From Pseudorasbora parva (taxonomy: Eukaryota; Chordata; Actinopteri; Cypriniformes; Gobionidae), in the NCBI RefSeq assembly GCF_024679245.1, contig NC_090195.1:6901300-6965299 (forward strand): a stretch of DNA of 64,000 nt. The letters run 5' to 3'. The position numbers and the translations under genes are program-made. This document shows positions 25,759 through 37,699 of the stretch, in pieces. How positions within the stretch are numbered: the stretch's first letter is position 1; the number at the start of each line of letters is the position of its first letter. The notes beneath the pieces were generated by a model. It did not search any database and was not told the origin of the DNA. It saw only the letters and a list, made by a program, of their open reading frames with translations.

Positions 25759-26160
25759 TTGCAGTTTTTCGAGAGCATATGATATGCACTTTATATCATA
25801 TCATACGCACGAACCCCCCACCCCCCTACCCAAGAGCTTGTCATGTACACGCCATAAAGTGCGTATCATATGCACGCGAAAAACTGCATACCCTATGCCA
25901 GTGGTTCCCAACCACATTCCTGGAGCCCCCCTAACACTGCACATTTTGCATGTCTCCTCAATCAAACACACCTGATTCAGGTCATCAGCTCATTAGTAGT
26001 GACTCAAAGACCTGAAGTGGGTGTGTCAGTCAAAGGAGATATGCAAAATGTGTAGTGTTAAGGGGGCTCCAGGAATGTGGTTGGGAACCACTGCCCTATG
26101 CACGCCAAAACTCATTTTGCCGTATACATTCCATGACATTACACACTCATATTATTGATA
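25759..26160. other. flank of Rep-2 copy B interrupted by the hAT MITE
   Basis: 'CATATGATATGC' and 'GCGTATCATATGCACGCG' motifs form partial inverted repeats between 25770 and 25880. 'CCAAAACTCATTT' after the MITE resembles 11811-11823 beyond copy A, so the repeat may extend this far. Confidence 0.4.
25899..26093. mobile_element. 195-bp hAT-type MITE with 8-bp target duplication
   Basis: Flanked by CCCTATGC at 25891-25898 and 26094-26101. Termini are inverted repeats of about 59 bp beginning CAGTGGTTCCCAACCACATT with only a few mismatches. The CAGTGG start plus an 8-bp duplication is diagnostic of hAT. It is far too short to code for a transposase. Confidence 0.93.
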
Positions 26161-26197
26161 AGCATTCTCATGTGTTCGTGTTGGATTAGGAGCAGTG

Positions 26198-26224
26198 ACA
26201 CACACACACACACACACACACACA
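26198..26224. repeat. (CA)n microsatellite, short
   Basis: About 13 CA units. Confidence 0.9.
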
Positions 26225-26499
26225 ATGCACACTGTGGACAGCAGTGGGTGTACACTCTTGGCATCTGTGGGTCCAGGAAGAACTATTACCATCCATTGAA
26301 CCTTTCCAACGCACAAACAATTCTTTATGATGGAAAAAAATATATACATTTTAAAAGTTTTTCAAACTGAGACATTTTTTTAAGAACTATTCATCAAGCA
26401 GTTCTTTGGGGAACCAAAAATGTTCTTCTATGACAGTTCTTCTATTCGTGTGTGTCCACGTAAAGTTAAAAGCTTTTCCTTTTAGTCATATAGCGGTTC

Positions 26500-26878
26500 C
26501 ATGGTTCCCAAACTTTTTAGGGTGGTGTACCTCCTGGGTCATTTAACCATCTCTTCCACTTTGTGCAGTCACACCTTTTCCATTAAGGGACAAAATGTGC
26601 CTCTTAAATTGATTTTCAGGTGCTAAGGCAGCATAATCTGCATGCAACCTATCCTATGAATGCTGCTGGTGTGGATGTTGTCAGTTTTGTCACGTATTTG
26701 ACCTTTTACAGCCCTACCATTTTCCTGTTTTACACTAAAAGCCTAAGTTTGCCTGTTAGAAATACATGCTCGATTTTAAAGTTATTAAAGGTGTGGTAGA
26801 ACTAAATTAACTGCAAAATTCAGCATTTTGTTCGCGTACCCCCTCTGTCACCTCACATACCGAGTTTGGGGACCACTG
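26500..26878. mobile_element. hAT-like non-autonomous element
   Basis: The left end reads CATGGTTCCCAAACTTTTTA and the right end, reverse-complemented, CAGTGGTCCCCAAACTCGGT; the next block ('GGTGTACCTCC' against 'GGGGGTACGC' reversed) also matches. No target duplication could be made out, so it is an older copy. Confidence 0.6.
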
Positions 26879-27622
26879 TTGGCATCACTGTGAAAACACT
26901 AGAAAGTTTGACTGGAACGTTTTCAACTATCTAGTCAAAAAATAAAGCAAAGGCTTTTTTAACTTTTAAACTCTTTTCCAAAAGCTGTGCTCCTGACAAG
27001 AATGCTGCAAAGGTTTGCTGTCTTCTACGGCCTTTTTGTCAAAATTATATTTTCCTGTTTACATAGCAGAATAAAATTATTAAATATACATGTATTTTAT
27101 TCAGTGCAGAAAGTGCAAATTAAATCAAATAAAAATAACGCTTTTAATAAAAAAATTACAATTTCACCCTCATCCTAAAAAAATATATGCTGTAATCCAT
27201 TTTTTTAATCATGTTCCTGCCTTGTGGCTACATACAGAGTGTTTCAAATACATTTTGATTAGGATGTAGGCTGATAAAGTAGCTTCGTATGCTGCCAGCT
27301 GACATGGTTTTAATTTATAAAGGTTTGCTTTTTTGTGGCAGAAACGTCAAGGACAGATGAACAAGTAATAAAATCTTAGGTATATGTATGAAGCAGCTTT
27401 AGATTATGATGTTCAGACATTTCTGCCTTTTAATATAATCTACCTTTAATTTGAATTAAATTATTATGACAACAAAACCCATCCTGGCACTTAAACTGAT
27501 ATCAATTAATTTGGCAAATGTTGTCAATATTTTTCTTTTGAATGTATTTGTGCTGTCAAATTGATTAACCGCATTTTAACCTCATTTATTAATGCTGTCA
27601 TTCAATTGATCACACATTCAAA
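26879..27622. other. AT-rich sequence, no gene seen
   Basis: Low GC throughout. No recognised element. Confidence 0.4.
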
Positions 27623-28616
27623 CTAATTTATCTGGCACCAAGATGTTAGCAGCAGATCCTTTAAGTTGTGAGGTGAGGCCTCTTTTGATCCGACTTGTTT
27701 GTTCAGCACATCCCACAGATGCTCGATTGGATTGAGATCTGGGGAATTTGGAGGCCAAGTCAACACCTCACACTCATGATCCTCAAACCATTCCTGAATC
27801 ATTTTTGCTTTGTGGCAGAGCGCATTATCATGCTGAAAGAGCCACAGCCATCAGGGAATATCGTTTCCATGAAAGGGTGAACATGGTCTGCAACAATGCT
27901 TGGGTAGGTGGTACGTGTCAAAGTAACATCCACATGCATGGCAGGACTCAAGGTTTCCCAGCAGAACATTTCTCATAGCATCACACTGCCTCCACCGGCT
28001 TGCCTTCTTCCCATAGTGCATCCTGGTGCCATGTGTTCCCTCAGGTAAGCAACGCACACTCACCCGGCCATCCGCGTGATGTAAAAGAAATAACGTAATT
28101 CATCAGACCAGGCCACCTTCTTCCATTGCTCTTAAGTCCAGTTCTGATGCTCGTGTGCCCACTGTTGATGCTTTCGGCGGTGGACAGGGGTCAGCATGGG
28201 CACCCTGACTGGTCTCCAGCAATGCAACACCATACACAGCAAACTGATGAACTGTGTATTCTATCAGAACCAGCAATTACTTATTGAACGATTTGAGCTA
28301 CAGTAGCTTGTCTGTTTAATCGGACCACACGGGCCAACCTTCGTTTTTCACGTGCATCAATGAGCCTTGGCCGCCCATGACCCTGTCGCCGGTTCTCCAC
28401 TGTTCCTTCCTTCGACCACTTTTGATAGATACTGACCACTGCAGACCAGGAACACCCCACAAGAGCTGCAGTTTTGGAGATGCTCTGACCCAGTCGTCTA
28501 GATCTCACTGCTTGGCCCTTGTCAAACTCGCTCAAATTCATACGCTTGCCCATTTTCCCTGCTTCTACCACATCAACTTTGAGGACAAAATGTTCACTTG
28601 CTGAAAAAATTGTCAC
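27623..28616 (-). pseudogene. Tc1/mariner-type transposase relic
   Basis: Tc1 transposases bind the element's inverted repeats and cut and paste it at TA sites in the nucleus. The first part (28281-28616) is an open 111-codon frame; the usual start is the Met of '[10 protein letters not shown]' at about 28553. It has the paired-like helix-turn-helix ('[20 protein letters not shown]') and the '[13 protein letters not shown]' linker. Further down the minus strand, in other frames, I can read 'VPMLTPVHRRK', 'WKKVAWSDE' (first catalytic Asp, about 28100), 'DNALCH' (second Asp, about 27815) and 'NSPDLNPIEH' (Glu, about 27730). Stops include one within 'QNWT*EQW' and one after residue 111, with frame changes between blocks. 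The C-terminus and both inverted repeats were not found. It is inactive. Confidence 0.93.
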
Positions 28617-29914
28617 ATCTTGTTTCTTTTATTGTTATGGACTAACAATTGCAGTTGCTTTGCCATTAACACACTCTATGTGAGATAATATATTTTATTA
28701 AAACTGTTCAGAATCATTAATTACTGGAGGAAGGAAATTAATATCTCGCCCAGCCTGAATAATGAGGTACAGGGGAGTCTCACACTCACCAATCATAAAA
28801 ATTCATAAAAGATACCCATCTCACCCTTGTCCTGGCCAAGGATAATGCGGCCTAATCATTCCACAACCACCGCCAGCAGCCGTTCTTCATCACCATTCTG
28901 CCTCTAACTCTGTAATCAGCGCAAACACAGTAATTGGTACAGTCTTTAAGGGTGAGTTGTTATTTCAGAGGAAAACGTTGAGCTTTGGAAAAAGGGATGT
29001 GAGTAGAACTGACCAGACAAGAATTATATTGAGTGTGCACTTTCATATCTCAGGAGATTTAATCGAGTTCTCGTTATTTTGTTTTTGTATCAGGTTGGAT
29101 TAAAAAAGTTCTCCTAAAAGACAAAATAGACACAAATTAGAATGTTCTTTAACATAGAGCAGGTCTGTGTAATGAAGTATACAACTTGTACTGTAGAGAG
29201 ATATTAGTGAATGAGACATTAAATTGCATTTAATCAGAGTTTTTGATTGCAGACATGATGTTAAGTTTCCATTCGGCTCAACTTGATCTCATTTTCCATG
29301 AGAAACATTGAGATTGCAACTTTTTTTTTTCCAGTAGGCTATTTACTTATTTTTTTTGTTAAGAATAAACAGCACAAAATGTCATTTTTACATAGAATCA
29401 AATGTTTGGTGCTCTTCCAGATTCTTAGCTTCAATGAGATGTATTTACGCTACCATGGCATTGTTACTATTTGGAAGCTCATGAAACATGAAAGGGTCTT
29501 CAGATTTGGTTTCCTTTCTTTGCTCCAATTCTTATGACAGCCCCTGAACCCCGTGTGTCCTGGCAGCCATTCTCCATTCAGCTTAACAATAGAAACACGT
29601 GAGCTTTTTGGTCCAGACAGTGGGATTAAGCTGTGCATGTCTGAATGGGGCACAATGACAGCAGGTCTGTGTAAATATATTCGGAGCTACAGTATCTTAA
29701 TCCTGTTGTGTGCGTCCACATGCTTGAGTGGAAACATTACACTGAGCAGCGAGAACTTAGGCCATAAACATGCCTACGCAAGTATGCAAATGAAGAATGT
29801 TTAGCCAATGCATTGTAAACGTAGACCATAGTAGAGTATTGTACATACTACATTCTTGTGTTAATGTGGTGATAAACCTCAAACCTGTTAAATTGATAGT
29901 TTACACAAAAATCT
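28617..29914. other. unique sequence with candidate conserved blocks
   Basis: 28740-28940 ('CCAATCATAAAAATTCATAA', 'CACAGTAATTGGTAC') and 29560-29670 ('CAGCTTAACAATAGAAACAC', with a SOX-type ACAATAG) are repeat-free and evenly composed, as conserved non-coding DNA often is. Short frames here have no domain. No gene seen. Confidence 0.3.
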
Positions 29915-30245
29915 GTAATTTACTCCCGCTGATGTCGTTCCAAACCCATAAGAAGTTAATGAAATCTGAGAGGTTTCTGTCCCTCCATTAAATGTCTATT
30001 CAACCAAAACCTGGACACTTCAGTGATCGTAACAGAAATCCATATGAATCGACCGGTTTAATCCAAGTGTTCTGATGAGACATGAACACTTTATATGATG
30101 AACAGATTTAATTTAGGCTTTTATTCACATATAAACATTGATCAGCGAACATAAACAGAAGCTCTGCTCTACTTTCGAGAGGGAACTTTCAAGCAAACAT
30201 TGTGGGGCTTCAGTTTACCTGATTAGGATTTTATGTTCTCTGATC
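29915..30245 (+). repeat. dispersed repeat Rep-3, copy 2
   Basis: 'GATGTCGTTCCAAACCCATA', 'GAAATCTGAGAGGTTTCTGT', 'TTTATATGATGAACAGATTT' and 'GCGAACATAAACAGAAGCTC' follow in the same order as in copies 1 and 3. It lacks the 51-bp minisatellite. Confidence 0.75.
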
Positions 30246-30266
30246 AGTGTTTATATTTAAAGCCTA

Positions 30267-30658
30267 GTCACACTTTAGATTAGGGTCCAATTCTCAGTGA
30301 TTAATTAACTATTAACTATGACCTTTACCTCAATGAACTCCTACGTACAGTTAGGTAGTAGGCCTAGTAAGGTACACTGTAAAAAAAAATGACAGCCTGA
30401 ATTTTTTTAAGTACAATCGACTTGGATGTTTAAGTTATTCCAACTTAAATTATGTTAAACTGACTTAAACAAAATAGCTGCATCTGGTATAACTATTCTT
30501 AACTTATTTTGATGAGTTAAAACTGTGTAAAAACACATGTTGTCATAACTTATTGAACACATATATTTTTATTACAGTGTAGTTGTTCAATTTAGGTATT
30601 GGGTATAGGATTAAGGGATGTAGAATAGTGAGAATTAAACCCTAAACTAAAGTGTTAC
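30267..30658. mobile_element. MITE Host-M copy 2, split by a TA-MITE
   Basis: The left end reads GTCACACTTTAGATTAGGGT and the right end, reverse-complemented, TAACACTTTAGTTTAGGGTT. After removal of 30375-30579 and one TA, the flanks join into the same sequence order as the Host-M copy at 7229-8420. Confidence 0.8.
30375..30579. mobile_element. TA-flanked MITE, CACTGTAAAA...TTACAGTG, copy 1
   Basis: A 205-bp element flanked by TA (30373-30374, 30580-30581), starting CACTGTAAAAAA and ending TTATTACAGTG. The internal blocks 'TTAAATTATGTTAAACTGAC' and 'ACACATGTTGTCATAACTTA' are shared with 38611-38804. A TA duplication fits Tc1/mariner-type mobilisation. Confidence 0.85.
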
Positions 30659-31317
30659 TAAAAGGTAAAGTTTTATATTTCCTTAAAGGTCTGTAAACTC
30701 CTTTATTCTTTAACCTTACCTATAGTTTTGTTTGAAAACAGACAGAAAAAGACAAAAGAAACGCACAATACTCAGAGGAACAGATATCGTCCATCCGGAG
30801 GTATGCTCCGTGTATCGTTGCAGTTTAATTATAAATGATCCTGGGGGTCTTCCACTTTTTCCTGACCCGATGTGGCCCTCATAAATATTCTCTTTCAAGT
30901 GCTCCCATAATTCTCTGTGTCTCCTTTGCAACCCTTCAAACTTTAGATCCTGTAGGATAGATATAGCAACAGAGAACTGATTTAGCATTTCTAAGGATCT
31001 AACCGTATAATTGGTTTAGGGTATGTTTACATGACAACGATGTACTAAAAACAGAAACGTTTTTCCTTTTCATATATACAGACGTCAATATTGTCAAAAT
31101 TTTCCCTGTTCACACGGATCCACAAAAACAACTAAAAACGTTGTATGCTGCTGTGAGGCCACTAGTTGGCGATGTCACTTTGTAAAGAAATACTACACGC
31201 TTACAGACATGCATGCGCATGTTTGTACGATAAAAACGATATTTTTCATAATCTTTTACAAATTGTGCGTTTTCAAGCCCCCAAAATGTTGTTGTTTTGT
31301 AAATGAATGGCCAAAAC
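30659..31317. other. unique sequence; unexplained 90-codon frame
   Basis: The minus-strand frame 30716-30988 encodes an N-terminus rich in charged residues ('QRRHRELWEHLKEN') and a 'GSGKSGRPPGS' motif. It has no domain I recognise and no paralogue in the window. It may be a transposon remnant or chance. Nothing else was identified. Confidence 0.25.
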
Positions 31318-32345
31318 CAAGCGGCAACCTCCCACGGTCTCTCTTGAAGCCAATACGGAAGTTATGTAAACTGCAATTCCAGAAGGGAGCAGAATCTCAT
31401 TGAGCCCCAGGTTAAATTTCCAAACTTTACAGCAGAAAACTTTACAACCTGGTAAAAAATTGTGGTTTTGGTCTATACGGCTAATTCTTCCCTTCATGAC
31501 AACTGAGGGGATGAATTTTTTTATAACTCATTCGTTTACGTTATTATAAAGCCTTAAAGTTCTGCATAATTAAGGGCGTGGTTACTTTAAGTGGCAGGTG
31601 GATAGCCATTTATCCGCGGTCTATATAATCATCGCGTCACCTAAGCTCCGCCCACATACCGCCTCTTTGCCCATTTTCTATTATCCAAGCATGACTGGCG
31701 ATGACGCGTTGCTAAGATGGCAACGGCCAGCTCGCCTCTACTAGCCTGACAAGCCAGACCCACATCAAGATGTTTGGTCTGGAGACTCACCATTGGCAGG
31801 GCTCAATCCGAGGGGCGGATAAACGGTTGTCTTTCAAACTCCCTCTGCACGAAATTGGATAGCGCTACAACCAACCAAACCAACGAAGGTGAAGGGAAGC
31901 TAGTTGACAGATTAAACTTTCGCCGTATCCGGTCGGCAAAACTCCGAACACATCTTCCCTTTTTAAGAATGACTTCAGTGCCGTTCTTTGTTCTTTTCTC
32001 AGAGAAAAGCTTTACTCCAAGTCTTCCAGAGTCATGGTCAAAGCTGATTCGACCGCCGTTCGCCAGTTTCTGTGTTTACTAGTAGCACACAAGCACAACT
32101 TGGCCATCATTATGTTAAGCCCCGCCCACCGACTCTATACACAATATGATTGGCCTGACCAGAGTTTGGTTTTTACAGCTCAGAACTGTACTGAGAGTTG
32201 CTAGATGATACTCGCGGCAGATTAGATTTGCTGCCGCTAGGGTGCGTCTAGATTTCTAGGCTACGCCTCTTTACGCTTCAGAGAGGCTTATCGGAATCCT
32301 ATGGGTGACGTCACGGACACTACGTCCATATTTTTTCAGTCTATG
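31318..32345 (+). mobile_element. CAAGCGGCAACC...CAGTCTATG element, copy 2, with nested insertion
   Basis: Flanked by the 8-bp repeat GCCAAAAC (31310-31317 and 32346-32353). Outside the insertion at 31742-32263 it matches 1453-1990 closely, including the 3' block 'GGTGACGTCACGGACACTA'. Confidence 0.85.
31742..32263. mobile_element. TAGCCTG...TAGGCTA element nested in the 31318 element
   Basis: Starts TAGCCTGACAAGCCAGACCC and ends AGATTTCTAGGCTA. The flanks CGCCTCTAC and CGCCTCTTT are a 9-bp duplication with two changes, like the 9-bp one at 16575. The uninterrupted copy at 1453-1990 reads straight through this point. The 102-codon plus frame inside (31774-32082) has no domain I recognise. 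Confidence 0.8.
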
Positions 32346-32353
32346 GCCAAAAC

Positions 32354-32958
32354 GCATAAAATTGGCCCCTTAGAATGCTGCTGTTTGCAGGCTCACATGA
32401 AGTGGCTGATTTTGTTGCCATCTTTATCTCCTGTCATAATTTCTTGTGGTTTCACGTAAAATTAAATGCAGAGAAGGGAGATGTCCGTCAAATCGTGTGA
32501 TTTCAGACTCAAGTCAACAGCTTCTGTGACAGCAAACAAGCTATTTAAATGAGATCAAGAGTGCTCGGATGGCACCGTGGTAATTACATTACCCAGCTGC
32601 TAAACTGCGGCTTCACTCGCCACACTACGTCTAAACAAACATCATTACCCACAATCCCATCAAACAAGGATTTTGTATCTTTGACATCTCTCTTACTTCT
32701 TGTTTTTGCAGTTAGATTTTAAGCCAGCTGTTTTTAGCAATAATTTAGGCTGTTATTTTTAGCTGGTGTTTTCAGAAGCAAAGCATTTTGCCCCTGACAG
32801 ATGTTCCAGATGTTGTGCAGTAAACATTAGGAGCTGACTGAGGGATATATAAATTTACAATAAACTTGATATTGACACTAAACAATTAACCATTGTGAAA
32901 GTTCAATGAGTTTAAAATGATATTAATTTGGGCATTTAACTTCATAAATCCTGTTATT
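32354..32958. other. candidate conserved non-coding block
   Basis: 32380-32700 is repeat-free and evenly composed, with 'GGTAATTACATTACCCAGCT' (a TAATTA core) near 32579 and 'GCAAACAAGCTATTTAAATG' near 32532. No coding frame. Texture-based call. Confidence 0.3.
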
Positions 32959-33035
32959 TTTGAATCTGTGTTTTTATCTGATTCAATGAAATGGACAGTC
33001 CATTTAATTGAATCAGATAAAAACACTGATTCAAA
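32959..33035. repeat. near-perfect hairpin, 37-bp arms, 3-bp loop
   Basis: Left arm 32959-32995 (TTTGAATCTGTGTTTTTATC...) pairs with right arm 32999-33035 with two mismatches out of 37; the loop is CAG. No copy of it was seen elsewhere in the window. It could be a very small MITE, a palindromic duplication or a transcribed hairpin. The loop is too short for a typical microRNA precursor. Confidence 0.85.
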
Positions 33036-33118
33036 GATTTTCTTTGCGTTAGGCTACCTGTCAATGGTGCAACATTTGACTAATTATCATGTTGGTGCAT
33101 GTGTTGGTGAATATTGTA

Positions 33119-35385
33119 TAGGGCTGGGTAAAAAAATTAATAAATAATAATTTCTCAATTTTTACAAACTGATATCAATTCTTAAATCTCGAAAATCGAT
33201 TAGTCTATCCTGATTTTAGTTGATGAATGAACACTCCCACTCAATAAATCGCAATATTGTGAATACGAAATTCAGCAAATAAATAGGCTACCGTTTTGTT
33301 CAATGTGTCGCCACAGATCGCTAGTGCCTCAGTTCAAGAGAAGTGTCAGCGCGCAGCGCACGTGGACTGATCATCTCCGGTTTAATATCTGTTACAACGT
33401 GAAATAAACATGAATGAACACTGAAGGTATGTTAAAAGATACAGTACATCTTACCGATATCCATGTCATGTCTCATGTAGGATAACCAGCGTTTCAACCA
33501 CGGAAAGACGTCCATAACACATAACGTCACATTAGGTCTACCTCAGAAAAAACATTCAAGGACCCTGAACTCGCTAGTCAGCTGGAAAAATGACTTAAAG
33601 GTAAGGTAGGTAAGAATTGGTTAAAAAACTTTTTTTCAAAATTTGTTTTACTTTCTTTATATATCAATACATAATTAAAACGTAAGTACTCTAAAAAAAA
33701 GAAAGTATAAAAATTAAGTGTCTGTAGACCTCTCACGACTGTTTTAAAGACAGCTCATTATTTCCATTTACTCTACCTTCTCCCTTCTGGGCTCTTTCCA
33801 AAGCCACGCCCCCAAAACACATGAACGCGCCTCACCGACCAATCAGCTGGAAGACGCATTATTTACCTCAGACAAGCGGTGTGCATGTAGTGACATCATG
33901 TCAGAATCACATGTAATAAAACGTCTAACTTTATCAGTATGACTATAAACAAATAAGATGTCTTTCAGTACTCACTATCAAGCTAGAATACCGATACTGG
34001 TAAAGTTTAAAATATATATTTGTTTGATTCGGTAACTAACTAGTTATATTATAAGCTTTAACAGGTAGCAAAAACGGGTAGGATTGATGTTTTTCCAATA
34101 ACATCACTCATGAATTTCGTGTAAGATTCATAACATATACTGTGTTTTGCATGTATGAGTCTCCATGATGAAAGCATTGTTGATTAGTAGTAGCTAAAGC
34201 TAACTCTAAAAAAAGTTCCTGGATGCGGTGTACTAGCTTTTACTCATGCATTTTGCTCAAAATGTTTTTGATGTCGAAATTCAACACGACAGCGATCAAC
34301 TTGAACTGAGCATATTGAGTATTTATCATCTCTACTAATGGCTAAGTGTATAACATTGTAACTTTATGCTAAGTAATGTTATGTTATGCAATATTAGGCA
34401 GCTACATGTGCTAGTGATACATGCTTCATGAAAACATAAACCAAAAAAAATGTATAATCAAAACGAAAGATTTCCTTTCCAGCAGAAATACAGCCATCAA
34501 GGAGTCGTATTTCAGCCCTTTGAGGTCCCTCAGTTCTCGCGTTAGAAAGCCACGCCGATATTTACTCGCTTTTGATTTCTTTGTTTATCCAGAGACTTTT
34601 TGTGCATAGCCTTTTCTGGTACTGCCTTCCTTTTTTGCATTGTTTGCCTTTGCTGACTGAAAACACCGGCACTGTGAATTTTGAATGTTTTTGCTCTTCC
34701 TAGGGGTGCGCGCATGTGTGGGCAGATCCTGTAGCGAAAGCGGTGGTTGCCATGGTAGCGAGAGAGAGTGACAGTCGCCCAAGCCAATCGTTTGTTTCAT
34801 CCCGAACGAAAATAATGAGCAGTGTTTATCGCAGATTAAAAAGTCTAGAGTCACTTGATTTTTGTACTCTCTTTTTCATAGTACTTACATTTTAATTATG
34901 TATTGACATATAAAGAAAGTTTAAAGAAATTTGGACAAAAGAGAGTAGTATTTTGCTACCGTATTACATATTCAATATCATTTTTGAATGTACTTAAATT
35001 TATTGAATAAATCCGTTAAAAAGTTGACACATTTTAAATGTGTAGTCCATTTCAAAAAACGAATTGGATTAGAAGTATAATTGTGTATTTGTAAAGTTAG
35101 TAGCCTATTATAACTTTATCATCATAAAAACTTCCTTGAGGTTAATTTTTGTAACAAATCAGTTCATTTGAACCTTCAATATGCTATTACAGTAATGTAG
35201 TACTACCAGCGGACTCCCAAGTTTAGTTTACAGCATTAGTTGAGAGATTTTATTTTCCTTGAGAAAATGTGGCTTGTAGTGTACCTGCTAAATATCCCAA
35301 ATAATCATTGGAATTGGAATAGAGTCAAATCGCAAGCTTGTGAATCGAAATCGAATCGTGAAATTTGTGTCGATGCCCAGCCCTA
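33119..35385. mobile_element. hAT-type element (TAGGGCTGGG...CCCAGCCCTA), 2.27 kb, with nested insertion
   Basis: The termini TAGGGCTGGG and CCCAGCCCTA are exact inverted repeats, with AATCGAAAT-type subterminal motifs inside the right end and 'AAATCGATTAG' inside the left. The flanks (ATATTGTA, ATTTTTAG) are not a convincing duplication. No transposase frame survives. A TTAA-type element occupies the middle. Confidence 0.8.
33595..34960. mobile_element. TTAA-type element with long inverted repeats, nested in the hAT element
   Basis: The left end is TTAAAGGTAAGGTAGGTAAG. 33640-33710 ('CTTTCTTTATATATCAATAC', 'ATAATTAAAACGTAAGTACT') is the near-complement of 34865-34925. The outermost right end is degraded, so the limit is approximate. 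Central frames at 34421-34854 overlap on both strands and lack domains. Confidence 0.65.
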
Positions 35386-36765
35386 ATTTTTAGGCTGAAA
35401 ATATTTAGGTAAATATTATTTTTGATATATCGCCCAGTCCTGCCGTCTACTAATAGAAATATTCTATGAATTGTCCATAATTAATGAGCATTTACTGCGA
35501 ACAAAGATTTAAACGATGCAGTAGTATTAGAGCTCACAGCGGCTCTTGATTACAGCCACCTGCAAACACATTATGTTTCTGTTATACAGGGCAACATAAC
35601 TCTTTGCCAAATGGAAGCTCATTTACACTCAATTATCCACCAACAAAAAATGTTATTTTTTACAGAATCAGTTTTTCGATGGGTATAATCCACAGATCGG
35701 AGGGTCTACATATCCGGTAGAAGAGGAATACAGATGTGTATGCGGTATGAATGTGAATATATAGATGTGTTTACCGTAAAGTGTGTGTGTGCAAAAGGAG
35801 TGATTGGCCTATTCCATCATAATCAGACACCCAAAATTCAATTCTATTCTCCTCTGCGTCTCACCATCTTGTCGAGATGCTGGATTGTTGTTGATGTATC
35901 TCCTCATTTTAGCTGCTGATGGGATTGTCCTCTGTTGTAACATCTTAATTAGGTGAAAAAAATGCAGGAGAATCGCATTTAGCATGCGTCTGAGGGTGTT
36001 GTGTACCACTACGGGAACCCCCAAGATGGATGAATCCTGCTGCTAAAATGCATCAAAACCAGAGATGTCATTTTGTCTAACTTGATATTCATAGCCTATT
36101 TATAACCTGTATCTGTTTGTGACCTGTCTCACTGTGCTGGATACAAATACGGCTGCCAGACATTTATCTAGATTTTATGACTCACTTAAAGTGAATGTGA
36201 AATCAAAATTGACGCCTTTTACTTTCTTAATGCACATTTCTGGTCTTATTGTGGAAGATTCATTGGTGCATTTATTGCATCTCCTGCAATAAATAGTCCT
36301 GAAGTGCACACTGCTTACTTAGGATGCACAGGACGCTAGATCATTTATACAGCAGTCAAATAGCTATAACTAGGCAATGTTTCTGCAAACTTGGATTCAA
36401 TCACGGCTGATATGAATCATTTCTGATAATAAATATTCCTGAAGTGCACATTGCTTATTTAATTTCATAGTTATCCAATCTATTGGCTCTTGAAACTAGT
36501 GCAAGTTATAATTGAATTTAGCGACTGAATCTCTTGAAATTTAATTGAAAACTTGACATAATGTATACCAAAAATAGCTTGAAATGTGCAGGAGACATTT
36601 GCATTTCCCCAAGAGAGAGCTTCTTCCGTTGTTTTAACTCAGTATATAGAAGAGCAGAAATATTCAGCGGCGCATCAGATAAGGTCTTAAATCCCTTTTA
36701 GTGCCGTGTAATTCCTATGAGTATGTGCTGTTCAGTTTTTATTAAATCTATATTTGGTGTGTTGC
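35386..36765. other. unique AT-rich sequence, short direct repeat
   Basis: A roughly 35-bp block containing 'CCTGAAGTGCACACTGCTTA' (about 36290-36325) recurs at about 36431-36465 ('CCTGAAGTGCACATTGCTTA'). No gene seen. Confidence 0.4.
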
Positions 36766-37060
36766 CTGCGGACCCAAAGAGAAAATTATGCTCAATTAAA
36801 TTAGTCATGTTGAAACCTCTAATTAGCCGTGTTCCCTGATAAGAAAAGCCAATGCGAGATACGGCATTTAACCTCATCTCAACCCGATGCTGTAAATCTC
36901 AATCCACCCCGGTTCACACAGCGATCGCATCATCAGGGAGGCGACTCCCACGGTGATTTGAGTCTTATGAAAATGTGAAGTGATGAAGTCGAATGATTTG
37001 TGATGGCATCAGAAAACGGGCGTGGCTATGGGTGAGCAGTATCAATCCAAAAGGGCTGTC
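36766..37060. other. candidate conserved non-coding element
   Basis: Repeat-free block with two homeodomain-type cores in a GC-balanced context: 'CAATTAAATTAGTCATG' (about 36793) and 'CCTCTAATTAGCCGTG' (about 36815). No coding frame. The best of the texture-based calls in this window, but alignment is needed. Confidence 0.35.
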
Positions 37061-37253
37061 TGCACGCCCAATAGAAATTTAGCAAAGTTATGCATACTGA
37101 ATGCTTATTTGTGAAGTTCTGATTTCATTTGTAATTAGATTTAAATTTTGGTAGCAAACAGGATGCAGAATCATAATTCACAGTTAAATGAAATAGATAC
37201 AGTAATAGATTAGGAAAAAAATTATAATATGTAGCTATGATAATGTAGAGAGA

Positions 37254-37699
<446 letters not shown>

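Noticed and set aside
30716..30988. 90-codon frame with GSGKSGRPPGS as a P-loop protein
   Set aside because: The GSGKS string alone is not a Walker A motif in context: there is no preceding GxxxxG pattern, no following hydrophobic strand and no Walker B.
33119..35385. 8-bp target duplication for the TAGGGCTGGG element
   Set aside because: The flanks ATATTGTA and ATTTTTAG agree at too few positions. The call rests on the inverted termini only.
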